Notes: generated by a model not told the origin, from the letters alone. A stretch of 64,000 nt of DNA from Primulina eburnea (GCF_022965805.1 NC_133110.1:34906317-34970316); one strand, 5' to 3'; counted from the stretch's first letter, positions 23,779-35,945 are shown. Made by a program: numbers and translations.

Positions 23779-24531
23779 TTCTTATAAGTTCAAAAAACTT
23801 TAATGACATGATACTTACAGTAACTTTTGCCTTTTGACTCATCTTTGGATGCTTGCCCCCGAGCATCTACTTCTTGTATGATCCAGGTTGATGGATTTAA
23901 TAACTCACAACATGGTTTATTGGTTGATCTTTATTTCCAATTGCACGTACAATTGATCGATTCCTCTTGCCAGAAACCTCTTCTATTCTTTATGGTGGTG
24001 TGCACTCTTTATCACGAATAGAGAGTGTTGAGATTGGACGATGAATGTCACCTGCCTTGAAACTCCCTGAACCTTGTTCTATCTTCTTGGGTTGATTATT
24101 CTCTTGACTTGCCTTCACATATTTAATTGTTTGACTCAAAACTGCTTTCACATAAGCCAGGATTTTATCGGCCAAAAGCTCTGAGGATTTTTCCACATCT
24201 ATTGCATTATATCCTAATGCAATCCTTTGAGGCTTTAAGTTTTTTTAAACACAAAATGGCCATGTTGTTGGTATTAAATTTGTTTAATCATGTGTTGAAC
24301 AAATATATCTGTTTCAACTTCCTCATATCTGAGGTTCATCTGCGTTGGATTCAGACTCTCCAATTCCCTTGTCAGCATTTCCTCGTATCTGGCTGCATAT
24401 CTCTGGTCCTATTGATCGTGCCTATATTGTTAGCACAAATATTTGTATATTTTGGGGGGTTTCAGGTGCTAAAAGCACCAATTTGTGTAGAAAAGCATAA
24501 AAATCTAACTTCTACAAATCAAACAAAATGA
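23779..24531 (-). pseudogene. Ty3/gypsy gag relic, upstream part (copy A)
   Basis: Minus-strand fragments include SSELLADKILAYVKAVLSQTIKYVK and PISTLSIRDKE, which continue the gag relic at 16343-16937 across the copia insertion. Stops are frequent, and the longest plus-strand frame (24127-24531) is a shadow. The counterpart in copy B is 43790-44470. Confidence 0.4.
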
Positions 24532-25040
24532 ATTCTAAATTCGATAGATATTTCTAATCTCCTAAACTAATATGCATCAAATGCATCAAAATAAAGACAT
24601 TGATGTAAACGACGCTGAAAACTGAAGAAAACAACTTCTCAACATGATTTTTTTAATAAATCATTAGGAATTCTCAAATATAAAAATTACTATAAAACTT
24701 ACTGAAATCTGGAATGGAAAAGACGTAATCATGCTTAAATATAGAATAAAAAAATTAAAATACTTGAACTGAAACACTAAAATTTGTAGATTTGCTACTG
24801 GAGCATTGTTGACTGATGACTCTTCTTTCTATTGATGAATTCTTTTTTTACAAACTACCGTATGGTTTCCATATCCTTCCCACGACTCTTGATCTTCTCA
24901 TGTTTATTCCCACGATCTTCTCCTGCTTTGGTGATCATGATCTATTTTAAACACATGATCTATTTTAAACAATTTGAATTGATGGATTTCGTCTAATTTT
25001 TGTTAATATAAATTGACGGACTTAGAAAACTAAATTGTGC

Positions 25041-25690
25041 TTACACAATTTTAGCCCAAACACCATCATAACTCACACAGTATCTTTGATCATTGCAACA
25101 TAATTGTTGGTTCTGTTGAACTATATTTTTTCCAAACATTTTCCCACAATTCTCATTTTGTGTTTCCTGTAGATAAGAGCAGCCCCACAACCATAATAAC
25201 GTGGTTGGAAGTCCCCCAAAATCTCTTGAAATATTCTTTCCTATTTCCACCAACTGGAGAGGACAAGATTCATGTCCAAAAATCTTTCCCTTTGCTCTTA
25301 TTTCAAAATTTTGATTTGGTGAACCGGAATATTAGAAGACAATGCACAAACAACAACATCAGATAGCCTCGTAGTCGTCAATCGATGTTGACTAGTATCT
25401 AACATACTAGTATTAGAAGACAATGCACAAACAACAACAAAATTTTGATTTGATGAACCGGAATATTAGAAGACAATGCACAAACAACAACATCAGAAAA
25501 CAATGTATTAGAAGACAATTCATCATCAGACTTCCACTACCATCGTCTGGAAATATCATCTTCAGGTCATCCCAAGCCTTGGCATCCCATACATCATAAA
25601 TCATGAAAATGTATCGCCTACCCATGGGATTATGGTGCACTAGTGTTGCCAATTGCGCATCGCTATGATGAATTCTAAATACTCAATCTT
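25041..25690 (-). pseudogene. NB-ARC (NLR resistance gene) relic, copy A
   Basis: Minus-strand frames show a kinase-2-like YIFMIYDVWDAKAWDDLKMIFP (read in pieces), then FPDDGSGS, and further on EIGKNISRDFGGLP, the GLPLA-type motif. These are ordered NB-ARC motifs of plant coiled-coil NLRs. There is no P-loop, LRR or complete frame. A local amplification of a block containing TTAGAAGACAATGCACAAAC (25330-25520, three copies) interrupts the region between kinase-2 and GLPLA. Copy B lacks that amplification. Confidence 0.7.
25330..25520. repeat. Local short-repeat amplification in the NLR relic
   Basis: The phrase TTAGAAGACAATGCACAAAC occurs three times and GAACCGGAATATTAGAAGAC twice within 190 bp; copy B has one. 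Confidence 0.85.
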
Positions 25691-25700
25691 TAGCTATTTA

Positions 25701-25910
25701 TTGTGTTTGGTCCGTATGATAAATATTGGATTAATTGGTTATATCTCATTATCACATGTTTGGTACGAAGTTTGTGTGTTCTGGATTATCTCATTGGCCC
25801 TCATAAAGCCCACAATGTACATATATTCAGTCGGATGCTTAATCACACTGGGGCTGTGTGATTATGTACTCATCCCAATGATAATGAAGTTTTGTTCCCA
25901 TTGTACCCTC

Positions 25911-25989
<79 letters not shown>

Positions 25990-26514
25990 CTAAACAATAC
26001 GTTATTTTTTGAAAATGGTGTAGTAAGAAATTGACGATAAAAATATGATAAATTAATTATAATGAGAAAATGAGTTTTTTTAAATATTAAAAAATATTCT
26101 AAAAAATATATTAAAAAATAGATATTTATTTAAAAATCCATTAAAAAATGCACAATTTAACGGATTATATTTAGAATTTTGTAAAGCAGGTTGAGAATTT
26201 CAAAATATCAGACTTATTTTTTTTTTATTATTGTACTTACTATCGATATTATTAATATTTTTTAAAATTATCTACTTATTTATTTCTTATTACTATTATT
26301 ATTTATTTATTATATTTAGGTTAGGTAATTATATTACATATAGTGGGGATACTTTATTCATTTCATGCTAATACACAAAATTAATCTATAATGTTAAAAT
26401 CATACCTAATATCATATATTTTATTCCACCATATTATTTATTCATATATTTCATTTTATAATCCATATAATTACTAATCATTTATTTATCACATCACACA
26501 TACCAAACGGAACC
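25701..26514. mobile_element. Candidate PIF/Harbinger-like MITE
   Basis: About 814 bp are present here and absent from copy B. The insert is flanked by TTA on both sides (25698-25700 and 26515-26517). The ends are imperfect inverted repeats, GTGTTTGGTCCGTATGAT on the left and CATACCAAACGGAACC on the right. TTA duplications with TGTTTGGT-type ends are typical of Tourist/Harbinger MITEs. The interior is A+T-rich, includes the AT/GT microsatellite and has no transposase. Confidence 0.65.
25916..25987. repeat. (TA)n(TG)n compound microsatellite
   Basis: About 44 bp of TA repeats continue directly into about 26 bp of TG repeats. Confidence 0.97.
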
Positions 26515-27026
26515 TTACTAATAATAATTAACAATAATATTTATGATATATTGAATTTTGATGACGCTACATAAAAAATTGAGTCGATAATGATAGTTCA
26601 TCATATATTCATTTATGTTGAAGACATTATTACTCTCATTAACTTTTAGCTTCATCGCACAAAAAGCATTAGAAAAGAAAATAACTCATGTTTAAAAGAA
26701 CTATGCATTATATGATAAATATATCAAATTGAATGTATTTTTAATATTAAGACAACCATAGTAGTCAAAATATTTCTCCCAAATATTATTGGGTCCTTAG
26801 TTCGCATCATCAATCAAATATCATCATTCTCAGTTATCTCATATTTCACAATCAAATAACCCAACAATAAATATTTATGGATCTCACGTTCGACAATTAA
26901 ATATACCGCCATTAAATATTGTATCCGGATATTCCACGTAAGGGAATATTTCTCTTTTTATCCAAATATCCCCGACTGTAGTTGCCATTAAAAGTAGGAT
27001 CATAGGTGAAAGGACTTTGTTGTTAC
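26515..27026. other. A+T-rich flank without a recognised gene
   Basis: The first 120 bp belong to the segmental duplication. The rest is A+T-rich and probably includes the 3' untranslated region of the minus-strand gene ending at 27027. I see nothing else in it. Confidence 0.4.
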
Positions 27027-27146
27027 CTAATCCGTAGAATCAAAACTTGGAGCATACCATCCTAACTCATTCACAGTCTTCTTCATTCTGTATTCCCATT
27101 CTCTCGCGTCGCCCAAGGACGTCGTAAAAGGATACACACATATAAC

Positions 27147-28536
27147 TGATAGGCTCATAATAGTTTGCATTTTTGTTAGTCATATCTCTCATTGTTACCA
27201 CTACCAACGTGCTTAATTGACACATTTTTGTGTGATTTTATTGAAGGAGAAAGTTTTCTACGCTTGCGATAAATTTGGGCTAAAAAGGGTGATTTTATAT
27301 CACAATAAAAGTTGCCATATGATCTTAGTAGAAAACTTGAAGCAGAAAAATTCAGAAGTGGTTTTTGGACAAGGCGTGATCACGCCTTGTGACTACTCAT
27401 CGGCTGTCTAGTGAGAATTAAGGAGTTTATATCAAGGAAAAAATACAAGATAGAGATTTTTCCATAAAAACCTCTATATTCTTAATGGATATTTCCTAGT
27501 ATCTTTTAATTTTTAGTAATTAGGTTTTATTTTGGATTATTGGGATTTTCTTTTTTTTGACCCATGTTTTGTTTTTGATTACCTACCATTCACGTAAACA
27601 AGGGAGGAGGCAGATTACAAAAGGAGATCTCCCAACCTTCTCAAAGTGGTCCTCAGTCCTCACGTACAGTACTAAGGGGAGGCAAGAGGCTACGCTGGAA
27701 TCTTCCGTATCATCTCCTGAGAAATTAGTTTGCACTCTTTTGTTTTATTTTTGTTTAATATCCATGGATATTTTCGTTCTTAAATTCAGTATTCTTTTTT
27801 ATTTCAAGTATTTTTCGATTTATGATTTAATTATATGAATATTTTATATCGACTAATCTGAAAATTTAATTCAATATATAATTTTCTACTGCTAACCATG
27901 AATTTAGTGATCTGTAATTGTCATGAATGATTTATACACAAGTATCATAGATTAGATGTGTTGTGCTATCATAATATATTTAATCTAAATAAATCAATAA
28001 AACTGTATTTATCAATTGCAGTTATCCCGGTGGTTAGATTTATGATTAACTATTTTCACAAATCTAAAAGATATCGTTAATTAATATGGAACGCTATCGT
28101 GTCCAGTTGGTTATTGATAAGTTTTGACGGGATGCTGGGTTCGATCAATTAATTTAGGAAAACACAAGAATTTGAGCGGCTATCCCTATAATTCTAGGGT
28201 TAATTACTTGGAACAACTTGAATAAATTATTTGTTAGCCGATGAATAGTGATATAATTAAATAGTAGAACCCCTCTTGAATCAGATTTTTCTCGTGTTAA
28301 AAATTCTTCATTTTAGTCTAGTAGATTAATTATCATTTAAATTTATTGTTTTCATTTCTTGGATAATTTTTTTTTTTTAGTATTTTATTAAATTCAGATC
28401 ACAAAATCCCCATATATTTACATTTTACTCAAAGAAATCATCTCTCGTTCCCTGTGGATTTTACCTTGCTCACCACTACACTAATTTTATTTAGAGAGTA
28501 GGAATATAAGTTTGGTGCCTCAAAGACAACACATCG
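27147..28536 (+). repeat. 5' LTR of the Athila-type element
   Basis: It starts TGATAGGCTCATAATAG and matches 32932-34465 throughout. It contains the perfect 20-bp palindrome CAAGGCGTGATCACGCCTTG (27370-27389). The exact right end is uncertain by a few bases. Confidence 0.85.
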
Positions 28537-28541
28537 AATTT

Positions 28542-28559
28542 TGGTGCCGTTGTCGGGGA
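28542..28559 (+). other. tRNA-Asp-type primer-binding site
   Basis: TGGTGCCGTTGTCGGGGA is the Athila/Tat-style site complementary to tRNA-Asp, with two C-to-T changes relative to the usual form. Confidence 0.85.
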
Positions 28560-28607
28560 ACGGTAGAAGGTTGGTTTCTTTTGAGTTTAGTTATTTTATT
28601 TTCTTTT

Positions 28608-29743
28608 ATGTCTCGTTCTTCTAGTACAGGAAACTTGAATATAATCCAAAAATCGAAATCAATTCAAAGAACCCTCAGGGAGTTAGCTAATCCTAATGTT
28701 ATTAAGCAGCCATTATGCATTCAATTCCCTACTACTGAAGCTACTTTTGAATTAAAATCGGGTTTAATTCATTTATTGACTACTTTCCGTGGTCTTGCAG
28801 GTAAAGATCCTCACAAACATCTGAAAGAGTTTCATATTATGTGCACAACCATGAAGGTATTACTGAGTAGCAAATCTCATTGCGAGCTTTTCCATTTTTT
28901 TTAGCCGACAAAGCTAAGGATTGGCTCTATTACTTGCTTTTTGGGACGATAACGACTTGGGATAATATGAAACAATAATTTTTAGAGAAGTTCTTCCCAG
29001 CTTCACGCACAACAAATATCAAGAAGGACATTTGTGGGATTAGACAGCTGGAAAGGGAGACTTTATATGAATATTGGGAGAGATTTAAGAAATTATGTGC
29101 CAGTTTTCCTCAACATCGGATTCCAGAACAGCTCCTGGTCAAATATTTCTACGAGGGTCTCTCACTTTTCGATAGGAACATGATTGATGTTGCAAGTGGA
29201 GGTGTGTCGGTAAACAAAACACCTCAAGAGGCACGAGCCCTAATCTCCAACATGGCTGCCAATGCACAACAATTTGGAACTAGGCAAGATAACCCTCCAC
29301 GACAAGTCAATGGGGTAAGCGCTAACCCTATCGATCAAAAGTTAGATTTTTTGACATTCATTTTGGAAAATTTGGTTGTAGGACAGGTACAACATGCCAA
29401 AGCTTGTGGTATATGTGCGATTGTTGGACATTCGACGGACATGTGCCCTACATTACAAGAAGATCCAACACAACAAGCTGATGCAGTCGACGGATTTCCT
29501 GGACAAACTCAGCGCCAATACGATCCATATTCTAATAGCTTCAATCCAAGATGGAAAGATCACCTGAATTTCGGCTACAAGAATCAAGGAGGTCAACAAG
29601 GATATCCACAAAAAAAAATTCACAAACATCCATCACCTGCGCAAGCCTCTAACTCAGGTATGTCCCTAGATGAAATTGTGAAGGCCTTAGCTGAGACACT
29701 CAATAATTTCAACAGGAAACAAACGTTAGCATTCAGAATTTGA
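28608..29743 (+). pseudogene. Athila-type gag
   Basis: Starting at ATG 28608 (MSRSSSTGN) the frame has the gag core features LANPNVIKQPLCIQFP, FELKSGLIHLLTTF and GLAGKDPHKHLKEF, typical of Athila gag. It breaks at 28904. The middle (28905-29180) is readable as gag only by changing frames. The frame from 29180 includes DVASGGVSVNKTPQEA, NMAANAQQFGTR and a zinc knuckle CGICAIVGHSTDMCP. It ends at 29743 and a Gln-rich tail follows. Confidence 0.9.
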
Positions 29744-30029
29744 GCACTCAAGTGAGACAGTTGGCGACCACAATTCACAAGTTGGAAGCACAAAATTTAG
29801 ATAGTCTACCTACTCAGACAGTGGTGAATCCAAGGGAGAATGTGAGTGCAATTAATTTGAGAAATTGTTAAGAATTGGAGGTTCAAGAGATTGGGATACA
29901 AGCATCAGCCAAGCTAAAGGAAGAAAATGAGATAAAAGTCGAGGATAAAATAATCAATCAAGATGATGCTCTGAAAGGTAAGTTTTCTCCTCTATTTGAG
30001 TATAAACATATTCCCCATTCCCTCTTGCA

Positions 30030-30980
30030 TTGAATAGGAAATGTGAAAGTATTAAGGAGTTGAATGATACTTTACGTAGAGGCGAGGTAAATATTCCTTT
30101 ATTAGATGCTATTAAACCAGTACCTCGTTGTGCTAAATTTTTAGAAGAATTGTGTACTACACAAAAGAGAAATAAGCTGAAGGGCTGTAAAAGAGAAAAG
30201 TTAGGAGAATATGTTTCCGCTGTTATTCGAAAAACTATTCTTATCAAATGAAGTGATCCAGGTATGTTTTCTATCCCTTGTACTATTTGCGATACTAAAC
30301 TTGAAAAGGCTATGTTGGATTTGGGTGCTTCTATCAATTTCATGCATGATTCTATTTGTAATTATTTAGAACTTGGACCTCTGAGCTGAAACCGGCATTG
30401 TGATTCAATTGGCTGATAGGTCCACTGTTTATCCTAGAGGTGTAATTGAATATGTTCTTGTGAAAGTTGAAAATTTGGTTTTTCCTGCTGACTTTTATGT
30501 GCTTGACATGGAAAATGATGATTTAAACAGTCAAATTTTGCTAGGAAGACCATTTTTGAAAACTTCAAAGTCTGTCATAAATGTTAATAGTGGTACCCTT
30601 ACTATGGAATTTGATAGTGAGATTGCTAAGTTTAATATTTATGATACCATGAAATATCCCGATAGTGAAAGCACTATTAATACTCTTGATATCGCTAATC
30701 ACTTGTCAAAATAAAATTCAAAAATTGTAGAAGAGATTATTGAAAGACCTATTGAGAATTCTAATACTATATTTTCTCTCTCTGATTCGCAGACATCTAA
30801 ATTTGTGCGAAAACTTCTTCCAGATCGACCCAAGCATGTACTCGTAAAAAAGGGAAGAAATGTCCTAGGGTTAGGGATTTCCAAGAAATTCAAAGAAAAC
30901 ACGCATTTGCTGAAATTTTCTATGAAAATATTCAAGCGGAATAAAGTGGACAAAGTGACCATCTATGAACAACCATGAGC
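30030..30980 (+). pseudogene. Athila-type protease region
   Basis: Fragments in order are LLDAIKPVPRCAKFLEELCT (30105-30165), an aspartic-protease active-site context MLDLGASINFM (about 30313) and ILLGRPFLKTSKSVINVNSG with TMEFD (30520-30615), the C-terminal half of the retropepsin. A stop at about 30388 and others break the frame. A further basic stretch (30720-30980) follows, then coding similarity ends without any RT. Confidence 0.8.
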
Positions 30981-32931
30981 AACAAGAAAGAATGAATGTC
31001 ATGCATAATGACTTAAAAAAATTGTGCTTTTGGGAGGCAAACCAAATTTTTGTTCTTAATATTTATAAGTTTTGTTACTTTTCTGCAGAAGAGGTCTTTT
31101 TACGGGGCGTGATAACGCCTTATAAGGAAACCACTTCTGGTAAAAAAAAAATTGAGGTCTTAAACGTAGATGAAGTCTATTAACAAGGCGTGAGCACGCC
31201 TTGTTCGCACACTTACTCTGTAGTCCCACCACAGTAGATGTCTTTTGACAAGGCGTGATCATGCCTTGTCAAAAAACATCTTCTTAAAAAAAATAGAATT
31301 TACGTTTCTTTTCTTCTGAAAAAAAATAGAATTTACGTTTCTTTTATCTAACACTATTTGTTCTCACCCCTTTCATATCTTCTCTCAAAAGCTTCCATCA
31401 TCGATCCACCATTTCCCCAGCCACAACAATAGAAAGCTTTACTCTACGATATCAAACATTTTTCAAGGGAGTTTTCTTAATTCCCTTGCGTTTTTTTCTG
31501 TCTGCGTTGTGCATCTACTTTTTGTGTAATTGAGGACACTGCCATATATAGGCATGGGAGGGGTATATAGATTTATTTCTAGTTTCAATTTCTTTTTCTT
31601 TTTTTCTTTTTTTCCTATTTTTTTGCATGTTTATTCAAAAAAAAATTTAAAATAATGCAAAGTGAATTAAAAAAAAAAGAGAGAGTACGGCAGAGTGAAG
31701 TTGTTTGATCCATAAAGCATTTAATGTTTATTTGTTATCCCTCTCATTTGAATCTTGAATGCCTCTGATGCGAGTCTAAAAAAACTGATGTTTTCTATGT
31801 GTGAAACTATTTTTGCATTCTTATTACTACATTTATGGGAAGTTGCTCTTGATGATGTGTTGAAATGATAATTGCATGGGGTCTAGCACACATAACGTTC
31901 TTTTTGTGAGCTTTGGGCCTATGAACATTCATCATATCATGCTTTGTTTTTTTATTTGATTGTGTGTTGGTCATGCAATGTTGATTTTTCTAGAACTTGA
32001 ATTGTTATACATGTCTTTGTTGACATATTTTGATGGATCAGGTGCACAAACAAAAGTAAAGGGCATTTGGTTCAAACCGTTTTCTTTCACATCATCAGTG
32101 TCGTTCTTTTGAGCCTACCCTGATTCATTTACCCTTTAGTGAGCCAAGTTCGAGCCTGAGCCTATTCTTTGGAAAATAGCCACATTACAAGCCATGATAA
32201 ATCCCTTTTGTTGGTTATTCCTCTGTTTGAACCTTGAATTGGAGAATCATACAAAATTTTTGCATTTAGCATCGCTTTGAGCCAAGAAAGTGAAAATTGT
32301 TGTGATCGAGTAATTAATGCTCGAAATCGTTGTTTCAAAAACTTCTTATGCCAAAAAAAAAATTATATATATATATATATATATGATGAAAAAGGAAAAT
32401 GAAAAAAAAGGGAGTGAGAAGGAAAATAAGAGCAATGAAGAAGAAAAAAATGTTCTTGGATGTTATAACGAGATTGAAGATGTTATTGTTAGTTGGATGC
32501 AATTGTCTTTGTGAAAAATGTCTATGATTTCTTCAATTCCATAAACTCATTTTGCCTTCTTTCCTATCTGACTTCTAGCCACGTACAACCCATTTACAGC
32601 CCTTGTTTGTGCACTTTAATTTATTAATTTGGTGGAAGATGTGATATATTTGCAAGCTTATGGTAAAAAATTTCAGTGTTTTGACATGAGAGCTCCTTGA
32701 TACATACTAGACACTTACGAGTGAAATGAGCGAATCCTGTGAGGAGTGTTTGGACCCTATGCATTTTTATTTCTACACATTCGGATGGAAGCAGTTGATC
32801 ATAATGTTGATATGTCAGATGCTCAACAATTAAATTTCTTTGGTGCTTGGAAAAATATTGTACATAGAGTTGAGAAAATGAATCGAGCTCTTTTATGTTT
32901 GGGGAGAAGCATGGTTTAGGTGTATGAGATT
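30981..32931 (+). other. Non-coding spacer of the Athila-type element
   Basis: This A+T-rich region lies between the protease and the 3' LTR. It has three copies or relatives of the LTR palindrome (31104-31121, 31184-31203 and 31249-31268), a duplicated AAAAAATAGAATTTACGTTT (about 31288-31344) and a short AT microsatellite (32365-32383). I find no pol or envelope-like frame. Confidence 0.6.
31104..31268. repeat. Cluster of three CAAGGCG-type palindromes
   Basis: CAAGGCGTGAGCACGCCTTG (31184-31203) and CAAGGCGTGATCATGCCTTG (31249-31268) are one-mismatch relatives of the LTR palindrome. GGGGCGTGATAACGCCTT (31104-31121) is a third, weaker one. Confidence 0.85.
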
Positions 32932-34465
32932 TGATAGACTCATAATAGTTTGCATCTTTGTTGTCATATCTCTCATTGTTACCACTACCTACGTGCTTAA
33001 TTGACACATTTTTGTGTGATTTTATTGTAGGAGGAAGTTTTCTGCGCTTGCGATAAATTTAGACTAAAAATAGTGATTTTATATCACAATAAAAGTTTCC
33101 TTATGATCTTAGTAGAAGACTTGACGCAGAAAAATTCATAAGTAGTTTTTGGACAAGGCGTGATCACGTCTTGTGACTTCTCATCGGCTGTCTAGTGAGA
33201 ATTAAGGAGTTTTATATCAAGGAAGAAATACAAGATAGGTTTTTTTTTTTCCATAAAAAACTCTATATTCTTAATGGATATTTCCTAGTATCTTTTAATT
33301 TTAAGTAATTAGGTTTTATTTTGGATTATTGGGCTTTTCTTCTTTTGGACTCATTTTTTGCTTTTGATTACCTACCATTCACGGAAACAAGGGAGGAGGC
33401 AGATTACAAAAGGAGATCTCCCAACCTTCTCATAGATCGTTTTTGCATCAATCCAAAGCTCCAAAAGGGTTTTCTAAAAGAATTATTGAAATGAGTTCAA
33501 ATGGAAGTTCCTCACGTACAGTACAAAGGGGAGGCAATAGGCTGCGCTGAAATCTTCCGTATCATCTCCTGAGAAATTAGTTTGCACTCTTTTGTTTTAT
33601 TTTTATTTAATATGCATGGAGATTGAATACCAAACCATGCTTGGCTAATTTTCTTGCCTGATTTAAGGGTTGTGTTTTAGTGTTTAATTTATCACTGTTA
33701 GGTATTCGTTCTTAAATTCAGTATTTTTTTTATTTCAAGTATTTGTCGATTTATCATTTAATTATATGAATATTTTATATCGATTAATCTGAAAATTTAA
33801 TTCGATGTATGATTTTCTACTGCTAACCATTAATTCAGTGATCCGTAATTGTCATGAATGATTGGTACACGAGTAACATAGATTAAATGTGTTATGCTAT
33901 CATAATATATTTAGTCTAAATAAATCAATAAAACTGTATTTATCAATTGCACATATCTCGATTGTTAGATTTAAGTATTAAATGTTTTCACAAATATAAA
34001 AGGTATCGGTAATTAATATGAAACGCTATCGTGCCCAGTTGGTTATCGATAAGTTTTGACGGGATGCTGGGTTTGGTCAATTAATTTACTAAACCACAAG
34101 AATTTGAGCGGCTATCCCTATAATTCTAGGGTTAATTGCTTGGAACAACTTGAATAAATTATTTGTTAGCCGATGAACAGTGATATAATTAAATAGTAGA
34201 ACCCCCCTTGAATCAGATTTTTCTCGTGCTAAATTCTTCATTTTAGTCTAGTAGATTAATTATCATTTAAATTTATTGTTTTTATTTCTTGGATAAATTT
34301 AGTTTAGTATTTTATTAAATTCATATCACAATATCCCCCATGTATTTACATTTTACTCGAAAGAAATCATCCCATGTTCTCTGTGGATTCGACTCTGCTC
34401 ACCATTACACTAATTTTATTTAGAGAGTAGGAATATAAGTTTGGTGGATCCACGACAGTACACCA
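32932..34465 (+). repeat. 3' LTR of the Athila-type element
   Basis: It is homologous to 27147-28536 but longer because of two segments absent from the 5' LTR (about 33432-33512 and 33620-33706). The palindrome at 33154-33173 has one mismatch. It ends GACAGTACACCA before GTAAC. Confidence 0.85.
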
Positions 34466-35099
34466 GTAACTTTGGTAGCCATAGTTCGAAAAGAAACCAC
34501 ATTTTCATACACCAAAAATTCAAGAACGTCTCTACCATATCGTCCACCCACCTTAGCTTGCAGATATTTTACCTACATTTGTAACACTATTTTAAAACTT
34601 TAAAAAAACTCAATTTACCAATCCAAATTTTGAACTCATCATTCCAGCCCATGGGATATAAGTTATGCACATTATATTTTTTATTTAGTTTACCTAACAA
34701 CACAATATAGGTCCCCCTATCTCTCCTAGAGCCAGTGCATCCAATTTCCTTATTTTTGTTAGCCAAAATAATTTAATCAATACAAAATACAGGAAATAAT
34801 TGTGATTATTTGCAAATAAAAATTTAATACTTGATTAAAATATACCAACAGACTTAGACATAATAAGTTGAGTATCAAATTAAAATTAAATAAATCGATA
34901 ATAAATTAACCAATTTTCTCTTGGAATTGATGAACCTCGTACTCTAAATAATTTGCCAGTCAAAATTGCTAAACCAATATATAGACAAAAAAAACTAACA
35001 AATAAATATATTGCAACATATAATAGAATAACAACATAAATATAATCCAACAAAACTAATTTGTATGAGAAATCTAATGAAACAAAAAAACCGAGGCCT

Positions 35100-35945
35100 G
35101 TAACAAAATACAATTTTTTTAGGATAGATGTAAACTCTACATGAGGTGCTTGAGGGTCAATGCAAATGTCTGTTTTCTAGGAAACAATGGTTGAACCAGT
35201 AATGAATTATGTTCGACGAACTCAAATCGTACCTTTACTTTATCACCAAAACTCAATGGAGGTCAAATGAAGAGTTAACGATAAAAAAATGCAAGATAAT
35301 GATTGAATGAGATCTTGAGTGTGTGAATGTGGATTGAGTAAATTGACACATTTATTTATAGAATAAAAAAGACACTCCAAAAGTCATTCAAGAACGTAAC
35401 TCAAGAATATAGAGAGTCAAAAGATACTTCCACCTTACACAATTTTTAATTCAAACTTTAATTTTAAATCCATTTTCCAACAATCGCCCGCAGGCCGCAT
35501 GAATGAAAATTGATATAAAATCTTGATGATAAATCTATATAGTTGAACCCTTCATAGGATAAGTAGGTATATTTGTGTATTTTAAATACCTCAGCAATAT
35601 GAAAATTACTCTCTAGTGTTCAGCTTCTGGATTATTCGTGAATCTGATTAATTTGCTTATTGCATAGGATATGTTTGGTCTTTAGCAACTCCCTAAGTAT
35701 ATCAGACTTCCAACTACTTGAGAGCATTCTAATTCATAGATATTCTCACATAGATTCTTTAATAGATGTTGACTAGTATCTATCATAATTCTAGCCGATG
35801 CAGAATCATCCTTATTGAATTTTTCAAGAATTTTGTCAACATAATGGAATTGACATAGAACAAACCATTTTGATGTTCTATGGATTTTAATTCCAATGAT
35901 TACATCGGCTAGGTCCATATCTTTCACTTCGAATCTTGAATTCAA
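35100..35945 (-). pseudogene. Degraded Ty1/copia fragment (LTR and RT tail)
   Basis: The 87-residue frame (35682-35945) contains DMDLADVIIGIKIHRTS, FHYVDKILEKFNKDD and VVGSLIYLGSC, the region after the YVDD site in copia RT. Between it and 35482 lies CCCGCAGG, read as a polypurine-tract relative, and the plus-strand LTR end CCATTTTCCAACA at 35482. The LTR probably extends left to TGTAACAAAATAC at about 35100, but that edge is uncertain. The rest of the element is missing. Confidence 0.65.

Larger units (their letters stand above)
7693..26650. repeat. Segmental duplication, copy A (interrupted)
   Basis: Similarity to 37025-45711 starts at ATCTAATTCAT and runs in the same order and orientation, broken only by later insertions: a solo LTR (9343-12555), a copia element (16943-23773) and a Harbinger-like MITE (25701-26514). 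Shared sequence includes introns and intergenic DNA, so this is duplication of a genomic segment rather than a gene family or a transposon. Similarity is last seen at about 26640, where copy B is cut by a gypsy insertion. Confidence 0.9.
27147..34465 (+). mobile_element. Athila-type element lacking RT and integrase
   Basis: LTRs at 27147-28536 and 32932-34465 flank a 4.4-kb internal region. Candidate target duplications are ATAAC (27142-27146) and GTAAC (34466-34470), with one mismatch. The internal region has a tRNA-Asp-type primer site, gag and a protease-like domain, but no reverse transcriptase, RNase H or integrase motif before the 3' LTR. It is either a deletion derivative or a member of a gag-carrying non-autonomous group. 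Confidence 0.85.
27027..34572 (-). pseudogene. Unrecognised gene, terminal exon split by an Athila element
   Basis: Two minus-strand pieces, 34471-34572 (after acceptor AAATGTAG, starting VKYLQAKVGGRYGRDVLEF) and 27027-27146 (ending GWYAPSFDSTD and TAG), are in the same frame once the element and one copy of its 5-bp target duplication are discounted. Together they give about 74 residues that look coding: few rare residues, no stop, and a clean acceptor. I do not recognise the protein. A 7.3-kb insertion in the exon should truncate the product. The upstream exons are not identified. Confidence 0.5.

Noticed and set aside
24127..24531. 134-residue plus-strand frame, partly conserved in copy B
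   Set aside because: Shadow of the minus-strand gag relic; the copy B version differs by frame-changing indels.
34886..35113. 75-residue hydrophobic minus-strand frame resembling a small membrane protein
   Set aside because: Lies in A+T-rich DNA where Phe/Leu/Ile/Tyr runs arise by chance; no homologue recognised, no promoter or partner, and it overlaps the edge of a probable copia LTR.
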